From assembly GCF_020382885.2 (NCBI RefSeq), contig NC_058499.1, positions 15,051,872 to 15,115,871 on the forward strand: 64,000 nucleotides of DNA, in the 5' to 3' direction. Position numbers and translations under genes: made by a program. Positions 36,001 to 55,100 of this stretch are shown in pieces. Under the pieces are notes generated by a model. It was not told where the DNA came from. It made no database searches and saw only the letters and a program-made list of their open reading frames with translations. This DNA comes from Scatophagus argus (taxonomy: Eukaryota; Chordata; Actinopteri; Scatophagidae). Numbering within the stretch: the stretch's first letter is position 1; each line of letters opens with the position of its first letter.

Positions 36001-39000
36001 CACATTTATGTATGCACATTATTTATATGACCTAGAGGTTGGAGAAGCGGCTTGTGATCGGAGGGTCACCGGTTCGATTCCCCCACCGGACGGGCAGGAA
36101 AAATTTGGGTGTGGTGGAGTGATTAATGCGAAAAATGCATTAGCTGGCTGATGTGCCGGCTAATGCATTTTCAACACGTTTCAGTGAAGACATTAGACCC
36201 TACTGTATCTGTATCATCCTGTCTGTCTATCTATCATGTCTGTCTATCTCCCCACGTAGGGTTTTCTCCAGGTGCTCTGGTTTCCCCATACTTTTTCCCC
36301 ACATTTATGTATGCACATTATTTATATGACCTAGAGGTTGGAGAAGCGGCTTGTGATCGGAGGGTCACCGGTTCGATTCCCCCACCGGACGGGCAGGAAA
36401 AATTTGAGTGTGGTGGAGTGATTAATGCGAAAAATGCATTAGCTGGCTGATGTGCCGGCTAATGCATTTTCAACACGTTTCAGTGAAGACATTAGACCCT
36501 ACTGTATCTGTATCATCCTGTCTGTCTATCTATCATGTCTGTCTATCTCCCCACGTAGGGTTTTCTCCAGGTGCTCTGGTTTCCCCATACTTTTTCCCCA
36601 CATTTATGTATGCACATTATTTATATGACCTAGAGGTTGGAGAAGCGGCTTGTGATCGGAGGGTCACCGGTTCGATTCCCCCACCGGACGGGCAGGAAAA
36701 ATTTGGGTGTGGTGGAGTGATTAATGCGAAAAATGCATTAGCTGGCTGATGTGCCGGCTAATGCATTTTCAACACGTTTCAGTGAAGACATTAGACCCTA
36801 CTGTATCTGTATCATCCTGTCTGTCTATCTATGATGTCTGTCTATCTCCCCACGTAGGGTTTTCTCCAGGTGCTCTGGTTTCCCCATACTTTTTCCCCAC
36901 ATTTATGTATGCACATTATTTATATGACCTAGAGGTTGGAGAAGCGGCTTGTGATCGGAGGGTCACCGGTTCGATTCCCCCACCGGACGGGCAGGAAAAA
37001 TTTGGGTGTGGTGGAGTGATTAATGCGAAAAATGCATTAGCTGGCTGATGTGCCGGCTAATGCATTTTCAACACGTTTCAGTGAAGACATTAGACCCTAC
37101 TGTATCTGTATCATCCTGTCTGTCTATCTATGATGTCTGTCTATCTCCCCACGTAGGGTTTTCTCCAGGTGCTGTGGTTTCCCCATACTTTTTCCCCACA
37201 TTTATGTATGCACATTATTTGTATGACCTAGAGGTTGGAGAAGCGGCTTGTGATCGGAGGGTCACCGGTTCGATTCCCCCACCGGACGGGCAGGAAAAAT
37301 TTGAGTGTGGTGGAGTGATTAATGCGAAAAATGCATTGGCTGGCTGATGTGCCGGGTAATGCATTTTCAACACATTTCAGTGAAGACATTAGACCCTACT
37401 GTATCTGTATCATCCTGTCTGTCTATCTATGATGTCTGTCTATCTCCCCACGTAGGGTTTTCTCCAGGTGCTGTGGTTTCCCCATACTTTTTCCCCACAT
37501 TTATGTATGCACATTATTTATATGACCTAGAGGTTGGAGAAGCGGCTTGTGATCGGAGGGTCACCGGTTCGATTCCCCCACCGGACGGGCAGGAAAAATT
37601 TGGGTGTGGTGGAGTGATTAATGCGAAAAATGCATTAGCTGGCTGATGTGCCGGCTAATGCATTTTCAACACGTTTCAGTGAAGACATTAGACCCTACTG
37701 TATCTGTATCATCCTGTCTGTCTATCTATGATGTCTGTCTATCTCCCCACGTAGGGTTTTCTCCAGGTGCTCTGGTTTCCCCATACTTTTTCCCCACATT
37801 TATGTATGCACATTATTTGTATGACCTAGAGGTTGGAGAAGCGGCTTGTGATCGGAGGGTCACCGGTTCGATTCCCCCACCGGACGGGCAGGAAAAATTT
37901 GAGTGTGGTGGAGTGATTAATGCGAAAAATGCATTGGCTGGCTGATGTGCCGGGTAATGCATTTTCAACACGTTTCAGTGAAGACATTAGACCCTACTGT
38001 ATCTGTATCATCCTGTCTGTCTATCTATGATGTCTGTCTATCTCCCCACGTAGGGTTTTCTCCAGGTGCTGTGGTTTCCCCATACTTTTTCCCCACATTT
38101 ATGTATGCACATTATTTATATGACCTAGAGGTTGGAGAAGCGGCTTGTGATCGGAGGGTCACCGGTTCGATTCCCCCACCGGACGGGTAGGGAAAATTTG
38201 GGTGTGGTGGAGTGATTAATGCGAAAAATGCATTAGCTGGCTGATGTGCCGGCTAATGCATTTTCAACACGTTTCAGTGAAGACATTAGACCCTACTGTA
38301 TCTGTATCATCCTGTCTGTCTATCTATGATGTCTGTCTATCTCCCCACGTAGGGTTTTCTCCAGGTGCTCTGGTTTCCCCATACTTTTTCCCCACATTTA
38401 TGTATGCACATTATTTATATGACCTAGAGGTTGGAGAAGCGGCTTGTGATCGGAGGGTCACCGGTTCGATTCCCCCACCGGACGGGCAGAGAAAATTTGG
38501 GTGTGGTGGAGTGATTAATGCGAAAAATGCATTAGCTGGCTGATGTGCCGGCTAATGCATTTTCAACACGTTTCAGTGAAGACATTAGACCCTACTGTAT
38601 CTGTATCATCCTGTCTGTCTATCTATCATGTCTGTCTATCTCCCCACGTAGGGTTTTCTCCAGGTGCTGTGGTTTCCCCATACTTTTTCCCCACATTTAT
38701 GTATGCACATTATTTATATGACCTAGAGGTTGGAGAAGCGTCTTGTGATCGGAGGGTCACCGGTTCGATTCCCCCACCGGACGGGCAGGAAAAATTTGAG
38801 TGTGGTGGAGTGATTAATGCGAAAAATGCATTAGCTGGCTGATGTGCGGGCTAATGCATTTTCAACACGTTTCAGTGAAGACATTAGACTCTACTGTATC
38901 TGTATCATCCTGTCTGTCTATCTATCATGTCTGTCTATCTCCCCACGTAGGGTTTTCTCCAGGTGCTGTGGTTTCCCCATACTTTTTCCCCACATTTATG

Positions 39001-42000
39001 TATGCGCATTATTTATATGACCTAGAGGTTGGAGAAGCGGCTTGTGATCGGAGGGTCACCGGTTCGATTCCCCCACCGGACGGGCAGGGAAAATTTGGGT
39101 GTGGTGGAGTGATTAATGCGAAAAATGCATTAGCTGGCTGATGTGCCGGCTAATGCATTTTCAACACGTTTCAGTGAAGACATTAGACCCTACTGTATCT
39201 GTATCATCCTGTCTGTCTATCTATCATGTCTGTCTATCTCCCCACGTAGGGTTTTCTCCAGGTGCTCTGGTTTCCCCATACTTTTTCCCCACATTTATGT
39301 ATGCACATTATTTATATGACCTAGAGGTTGGAGAAGCGGCTTGTGATCGGAGGGTCACCGGTTCGATTCCCCCACCGGACGGGCAGGAAAGATTTGAGTG
39401 TGGTGGAGTGATTAATGCGAAAAATGCATTAGCTGGCTGATGTGCGGGCTAATGCATTTTCAACACGTTTCAGTGAAGACATTAGACTCTACTGTATCTG
39501 TATCATCCTGTCTGTCTATCTATCATGTCTGTCTATCTCCCCACGTAGGGTTTTCTCGAGGTGCTGTGGTTTCCCCATACTTTTTCCCCACATTTGTGTA
39601 TGCACATTATTTATATGACCTAGAGGTTGGAGAAGCGGCTTGTGATCGGAGGGTCACCGGTTCGATTCCCCCACCGGACGGGCAGGAAAAATTTGAGTGT
39701 GGTGGAGTGATTAATGCGAAAAATGCATTAGCTGGCTGATGTGCCGGCTAATGCATTTTCAACACGTTTCAGTGAAGACATTAGACCCTACTGTATCTGT
39801 ATCATCCTGTCTGTCTATCTATGATGTCTGTCTATCTCCCCACGTAGGGTTTTCTCCAGGTGCTGTGGTTTCCCCATACTTTTTCCCCACATTTATGTAT
39901 GCACATTATTTATATGACCTAGAGGTTGGAGAAGCGGCTTGTGATCGGAGGGTCACCGGTTCGATTCCCCCACCGGACGGGCAGGGAAAATTTGGGTGTG
40001 GTGGAGTGATTAATGCGAAAAATGCATTAGCTGGCTGATGTGCCGGCTAATGCATTTTCAACACGTTTCAGTGAAGACATTAGACCCTACTGTATCTGTA
40101 TCATCCTGTCTGTCTATCTATCATGTCTGTCTATCTCCCCACGTAGGGTTTTCTCCAGGTGCTCTGGTTTCCCCATACCTTTTCCCCACATTTATGTATG
40201 CACATTATTTATATGACCTAGAGGTTGGAGAAGCGGCTTGTGATCGGAGGGTCACCGGTTCGATTCCCCCACCGGACGGGCAGGAAAGATTTGAGTGTGG
40301 TGGAGTGATTAATGCGAAAAATGCATTAGCTGGCTGATGTGCGGGCTAATGCATTTTCAACACGTTTCAGTGAAGACATTAGACTCTACTGTATCTGTAT
40401 CATCCTGTCTGTCTATCTATCATGTCTGTCTATCTCCCCACGTAGGGTTTTCTCCAGGTGCTGTGGTTTCCCCATACTTTTTCCCCACATTTATGTATGC
40501 ACATTATTTATATGACCTAGAGGTTGGAGAAGCGGCTTGTGATCGGAGGGTCACCGGTTCGATTCCCCCACCGGACGGGCAGGAAAAATTTGGGTGTGGT
40601 GGAATGATTAATGCGAAAAATGCATTAGCTGGCTGATGTGCCGGCTAATGCATTTTCAACACGTTTCAGTGAAGACATTAGACCCTACTGTATCTGTATC
40701 ATCCTGTCTGTCTATCTATGATGTCTGTCTATCTCCCCACGTAGGGTTTTCTCCAGGTGCTGTGGTTTCCCCATACTTTTTCCCCACATTTATGTATGCA
40801 CATTATTTATATGACCTAGAGGTTGGAGAAGCGGCTTGTGATCGGAGGGTCACCGGTTCGATTCCCCCACCGGACGGGCAGGAAAAATTTGAGTGTGGTG
40901 GAGTGATTAATGCGAAAAATGCATTAGCTGGCTGATGTGCCGGCTAATGCATTTTCAACACGTTTCAGTGAAGACATTAGACCCTACTGTATCTGTATCA
41001 TCCTGTCTGTCTATCTATGATGTCTGTCTATCTCCCCACGTAGGGTTTTCTCCAGGTGCTGTGGTTTCCCCATACTTTTTCCCCACATTTATGTATGCAC
41101 ATTATTTGTATGACCTAGAGGTTGGAGAAGCGGCTTGTGATCGGAGGGTCACCGGTTCGATTCCCCCACCGGACGGGCAGGAAAAATTTGAGTGTGGTGG
41201 AGTGATTAATGCGAAAAATGCATTGGCTGGCTGATGTGCCGGGTAATGCATTTTCAACACATTTCAGTGAAGACATTAGACCCTACTGTATCTGTATCAT
41301 CCTGTCTGTCTATCTATGATGTCTGTCTATCTCCCCACGTAGGGTTTTCTCCAGGTGCTGTGGTTTCCCCATACTTTTTCCCCACATTTATGTATGCACA
41401 TTATTTATATGACCTAGAGGTTGGAGAAGCGGCTTGTGATCGGAGGGTCACCGGTTCGATTCCCCCACCGGACGGGCAGGAAAAATTTGGGTGTGGTGGA
41501 GTGATTAATGCGAAAAATGCATTAGCTGGCTGATGTGCCGGCTAATGCATTTTCAACACGTTTCAGTGAAGACATTAGACCCTACTGTATCTGTATCATC
41601 CTGTCTGTCTATCTATGATGTCTGTCTATCTCCCCACGTAGGGTTTTCTCCAGGTGCTCTGGTTTCCCCATACTTTTTCCCCACATTTATGTATGCACAT
41701 TATTTGTATGACCTAGAGGTTGGAGAAGCGGCTTGTGATCGGAGGGTCACCGGTTCGATTCCCCCACCGGACGGGCAGGAAAAATTTGAGTGTGGTGGAG
41801 TGATTAATGCGAAAAATGCATTGGCTGGCTGATGTGCCGGGTAATGCATTTTCAACACGTTTCAGTGAAGACATTAGACCCTACTGTATCTGTATCATCC
41901 TGTCTGTCTATCTATGATGTCTGTCTATCTCCCCACGTAGGGTTTTCTCCAGGTGCTGTGGTTTCCCCATACTTTTTCCCCACATTTATGTATGCACATT

Positions 42001-45000
42001 ATTTATATGACCTAGAGGTTGGAGAAGCGGCTTGTGATCGGAGGGTCACCGGTTCGATTCCCCCACCGGACGGGTAGGGAAAATTTGGGTGTGGTGGAGT
42101 GATTAATGCGAAAAATGCATTAGCTGGCTGATGTGCCGGCTAATGCATTTTCAACACGTTTCAGTGAAGACATTAGACCCTACTGTATCTGTATCATCCT
42201 GTCTGTCTATCTATGATGTCTGTCTATCTCCCCACGTAGGGTTTTCTCCAGGTGCTCTGGTTTCCCCATACTTTTTCCCCACATTTATGTATGCACATTA
42301 TTTATATGACCTAGAGGTTGGAGAAGCGGCTTGTGATCGGAGGGTCACCGGTTCGATTCCCCCACCGGACGGGCAGAGAAAATTTGGGTGTGGTGGAGTG
42401 ATTAATGCGAAAAATGCATTAGCTGGCTGATGTGCCGGCTAATGCATTTTCAACACGTTTCAGTGAAGACATTAGACCCTACTGTATCTGTATCATCCTG
42501 TCTGTCTATCTATCATGTCTGTCTATCTCCCCACGTAGGGTTTTCTCCAGGTGCTGTGGTTTCCCCATACTTTTTCCCCACATTTATGTATGCACATTAT
42601 TTATATGACCTAGAGGTTGGAGAAGCGTCTTGTGATCGGAGGGTCACCGGTTCGATTCCCCCACCGGACGGGCAGGAAAAATTTGAGTGTGGTGGAGTGA
42701 TTAATGCGAAAAATGCATTAGCTGGCTGATGTGCGGGCTAATGCATTTTCAACACGTTTCAGTGAAGACATTAGACTCTACTGTATCTGTATCATCCTGT
42801 CTGTCTATCTATCATGTCTGTCTATCTCCCCACGTAGGGTTTTCTCCAGGTGCTGTGGTTTCCCCATACTTTTTCCCCACATTTATGTATGCGCATTATT
42901 TATATGACCTAGAGGTTGGAGAAGCGGCTTGTGATCGGAGGGTCACCGGTTCGATTCCCCCACCGGACGGGCAGGGAAAATTTGGGTGTGGTGGAGTGAT
43001 TAATGCGAAAAATGCATTAGCTGGCTGATGTGCCGGCTAATGCATTTTCAACACGTTTCAGTGAAGACATTAGACCCTACTGTATCTGTATCATCCTGTC
43101 TGTCTATCTATCATGTCTGTCTATCTCCCCACGTAGGGTTTTCTCCAGGTGCTCTGGTTTCCCCATACTTTTTCCCCACATTTATGTATGCACATTATTT
43201 ATATGACCTAGAGGTTGGAGAAGCGGCTTGTGATCGGAGGGTCACCGGTTCGATTCCCCCACCGGACGGGCAGGAAAGATTTGAGTGTGGTGGAGTGATT
43301 AATGCGAAAAATGCATTAGCTGGCTGATGTGCGGGCTAATGCATTTTCAACACGTTTCAGTGAAGACATTAGACTCTACTGTATCTGTATCATCCTGTCT
43401 GTCTATCTATCATGTCTGTCTATCTCCCCACGTAGGGTTTTCTCGAGGTGCTGTGGTTTCCCCATACTTTTTCCCCACATTTGTGTATGCACATTATTTA
43501 TATGACCTAGAGGTTGGAGAAGCGGCTTGTGATCGGAGGGTCACCGGTTCGATTCCCCCACCGGACGGGCAGGAAAAATTTGAGTGTGGTGGAGTGATTA
43601 ATGCGAAAAATGCATTAGCTGGCTGATGTGCCGGCTAATGCATTTTCAACACGTTTCAGTGAAGACATTAGACCCTACTGTATCTGTATCATCCTGTCTG
43701 TCTATCTATGATGTCTGTCTATCTCCCCACGTAGGGTTTTCTCCAGGTGCTGTGGTTTCCCCATACTTTTTCCCCACATTTATGTATGCACATTATTTAT
43801 ATGACCTAGAGGTTGGAGAAGCGGCTTGTGATCGGAGGGTCACCGGTTCGATTCCCCCACCGGACGGGCAGGGAAAATTTGGGTGTGGTGGAGTGATTAA
43901 TGCGAAAAATGCATTAGCTGGCTGATGTGCCGGCTAATGCATTTTCAACACGTTTCAGTGAAGACATTAGACCCTACTGTATCTGTATCATCCTGTCTGT
44001 CTATCTATCATGTCTGTCTATCTCCCCACGTAGGGTTTTCTCCAGGTGCTCTGGTTTCCCCATACCTTTTCCCCACATTTATGTATGCACATTATTTATA
44101 TGACCTAGAGGTTGGAGAAGCGGCTTGTGATCGGAGGGTCACCGGTTCGATTCCCCCACCGGACGGGCAGGAAAGATTTGAGTGTGGTGGAGTGATTAAT
44201 GCGAAAAATGCATTAGCTGGCTGATGTGCGGGCTAATGCATTTTCAACACGTTTCAGTGAAGACATTAGACTCTACTGTATCTGTATCATCCTGTCTGTC
44301 TATCTATCATGTCTGTCTATCTCCCCACGTAGGGTTTTCTCCAGGTGCTGTGGTTTCCCCATACTTTTTCCCCACATTTATGTATGCACATTATTTATAT
44401 GACCTAGAGGTTGGAGAAGCGGCTTGTGATCGGAGGGTCACCGGTTCGATTCCCCCACCGGACGGGCAGGAAAAATTTGGGTGTGGTGGAATGATTAATG
44501 CGAAAAATGCATTAGCTGGCTGATGTGCCGGCTAATGCATTTTCAACACGTTTCAGTGAAGACATTAGACCCTACTGTATCTGTATCATCCTGTCTGTCT
44601 ATCTATGATGTCTGTCTATCTCCCCACGTAGGGTTTTCTCCAGGTGCTGTGGTTTCCCCATACTTTTTCCCCACATTTATGTATGCACATTATTTATATG
44701 ACCTAGAGGTTGGAGAAGCGGCTTGTGATCGGAGGGTCACCGGTTCGATTCCCCCACCGGACGGGCAGGAAAAATTTGAGTGTGGTGGAGTGATTAATGC
44801 GAAAAATGCATTAGCTGGCTGATGTGCCGGCTAATGCATTTTCAACACGTTTCAGTGAAGACATTAGACCCTACTGTATCTGTATCATCCTGTCTGTCTA
44901 TCTATCATGTCTGTCTATCTCCCCACGTAGGGTTTTCTCCAGGTGCTGTGGTTTCCCCATACTTTTTCCCCACATTTATGTATGCACATTATTTATATGA

Positions 45001-45330
45001 CCTAGAGGTTGGAGAAGCGGCTTGTGATCGGAGGGTCACCGGTTCGATTCCCCCACCGGACAGGCAGGAAAAATTTGGGTGTGATGAAGTGATTAATGCG
45101 AAAAATGCATTAGCTGGCTGATGTGCCGGCTAATGCATTTTCAACACGTTTCAGTGAAGACATTAGACCCTACTGTATCTGTATCATCCTGTCTGTCTAT
45201 CTCTCATGTCTCTCTATCTCCCCACGTAGGGTTTTCTCCAGGTGCACCGGTTCGATTCCCCCACTGGAGCGGCAGGAAAAATTTGGGTGTGGTGGAGTGA
45301 TTAATGCGAAAAAAGGGGGGGCTATGAAAA
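33011..45330 (+). repeat. 299-bp satellite-like tandem array, about 41 units
   Basis: CACATTTATGTATGCAC recurs every 299 bases from 33011 to 44971 (40 exact periods, 41 starts), head to tail, with a decayed partial unit at about 45123-45330. Each unit = a tRNA-derived SINE segment (TAGAGGTTGGAGAAGCGG, B-box-like GGTTCGATTCC), a junction hairpin, then a segment copied from the 3' flank of coiled-coil copy 2. Units differ at a few diagnostic positions (CATG/GATG, CTCTGG/CTGTGG, TTTGGG/TTTGAG, GCCGGC/GCGGGC), which reveal a higher-order structure. Because 299 is not a multiple of three, open frames of about 99 codons appear in every unit in rotating frames; these are by-products, not genes. Confidence 0.97.
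37000..44900 (+). repeat. Higher-order duplication inside the array: two 13-unit blocks of 3,887 bp
   Basis: Rare unit variants recur at a spacing of exactly 13 x 299 = 3,887 bases: CACATTTCAG (37370 and 41257), GGGTAGGG (about 38184 and 42071), GCGTCTTG (38738 and 42625), TATGCGCATT (39001 and 42888), TCTCGAGG (39554 and 43441), CATACCTTTT (40175 and 44062). Identity between the blocks looks essentially complete from about 36994-41020 against 40881-44907. Confidence 0.9.
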
Positions 45331-45370
45331 GGGGACTATGAACTAATGAATGAAAAAAATAAAAAAATCT

Positions 45371-45570
45371 AACACATTTATGTATGCACATTATTTATAT
45401 GACCTAGAGGTTGGAGAAGCGTCTTGTGATCGGAGGGTCACCGGTTCGATTCCCCCACCGGACGGGCAGGAAAAATTTGGGTGTGGTGGAGTGATTAATG
45501 CGAAAAATGCATTAGCCGGCTGATGTGCCCTTGAGGAAGGCACTTAACCCCCAACATGCTGTACTGAGAA
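45371..45570 (+). mobile_element. tRNA-derived SINE copy at the right edge of the array
   Basis: Same sequence as the SINE part of the satellite unit, but here it continues past GATGTGCC into CTTGAGGAAGGCACTTAACC, the usual continuation of teleost tRNA-derived SINEs. It retains GGTTCGATTCC (B box). It marks the intact parent or a flanking sister copy; the sequence just before it (45334-45370) resembles that left of the array (32967-33010). Confidence 0.75.
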
Positions 45571-47272
45571 AATGACATAATTATATACAGTCTAGTGATT
45601 GTGGGTCCTTCTGCAGAATAACCTCAGACATGGCACTTCCTCATTCCAAACACTAGATGGCAGGCAAGACAAACTTACAAATGGATCTTGTTCAAAAAGC
45701 CCATTCAGACATTACTTTTCAAAATAATTTTGCATCTTAAATCCATGAATTACTTAAAATGTTGCTAAATTTACTAATTTCATTTTGGTGTTTAAAGGAC
45801 AATTTTAGAGTTCCTGAAATTGGTGGAGTGGAGTGGAACCGAAAGATCCACAGTGAAATTACAAATTTGTTGAGAGTAATATTTGAATGTTGAATCATTA
45901 ACATGAATCATTAACACTTTTTCCAGCTTCTGTTTAACATTGTGATGTGTGCATCTGCCTTTGTGACTCAGTGCCATGTAATTATACTCCCTTCATTGTT
46001 ATTCATAATCTTAAATGAATTTTTAATCATTGCAGCATTAGAAGTTTGCTGGTTGAGGTTCATGGGTTTTTTCATCTTTAAAATGTATTAATTTATTAAT
46101 AAATTGCAGTGCAATGGCTGCTGTACTGCTTTAGATCAAAGTAGATATCAAAGTAGATCAAAGTACTAGCTTAAGTAGTATCTGATTGACATACCATACA
46201 GTACATGTAAAAATAAAACAAGCAAACAGAAAAAAGCTGTGACGTATACTTTATTGGTTTTTGATGGATGTGCTCACCAGCCCATTGCTAAAGAAGGCTC
46301 CAAGAGCTCAGATCCACACCACCCACACTACTGTTTAAATTTTAAAATCTCCCTGAAATGCTGCACATCTAATTGTCTGCAAAGAGGGAAACTCACTCAG
46401 AAAAATGATGTGATGCCCACTGCTGGCAAAAATAAACAATAAGTGTCAAATGGTAAGACGGTTGGTGTTGCTGCTTAGTGTAAAAACTATACAGCTTCAT
46501 GTTAGCAGTTATGATTTTTGTCACTCCCTCATAAGTACAGAATTTTTATTCATGGAAAACCACGAGAGTAAACCTGGAACCTGATGGTTGTGTCTTAGAT
46601 TTCACCTAGCTACTCATGTCTCACCTCAATGCAACTTGTCAAGCTCATACATAATTAATTGTTGGTCCACTGGGCTGCTATCATATGAACTTAGCCAGCT
46701 GAAGGGGTGGTGCTGGGGAGATGATGATGAGTAAAGCAAGGGGGCTGGGTTTTGGGAAACCAGCTACACCTGCCCCTCCTCAGTAGGAATGGATGAGTTA
46801 TGAGATGGAGAGGAGATCTAAGCAGTCCGTTCAATTCAGCTGCAGACAAAAGGGGGCTCACAATGTTTAGAGACTAAAACCTGGATTTAACACATTTGCT
46901 CTAATTTGCTTTCATCCTTATTCATCCATTATATTTTTTCCTAAACTGGATCTTTTGGAGATGAAACAAGCCCCAGAGGCTCTGGCTGCATTGTGCTTTG
47001 GACACTGAAGAATACTTCAGCATCATCCTCTTCTCCACTTCTTCATTGAATCCTTTCATCACAACAGAGAAAGGTGGAGAGGAAAAGTCCGTCTTACCTC
47101 TGAGGGATCTGTGGCGAGACTGAAAGGTGAAGCGAGAACCCGGTGCCACCAACTCAGGAAGGAAGAGGGGCAGCTTCTAGTGGATTTTATTTTGCAGAAC
47201 AAAGTGTGCTACTGAGGTTTCAAGACACTGTTTACAGATTAAAGGGGAGAGAAAATAAAGAGGCAGAGAAAA
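45571..47272. other. Spacer and 5' UTR region upstream of slc17a8
   Basis: AT-rich sequence without recognisable coding exons. The slc17a8 transcription start must lie before 47273 but its position is not evident; no clear TATA box with support was found. Confidence 0.5.

Positions 47273-55100
<7,828 letters not shown>

Noticed and set aside
33011-45330. CRISPR-like array of regularly spaced repeats
   Set aside because: Units are contiguous 299-bp copies with no unique spacers, in a vertebrate context.
33161-45341. Nearly 40 open frames of about 99 codons, each stop overlapping the next start (TGATG), tiled through the array
   Set aside because: They follow from the 299-bp period and rotate through all three frames; the sequence is SINE plus 3' flank, with no upstream gene or conserved protein signal. 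Not genes.
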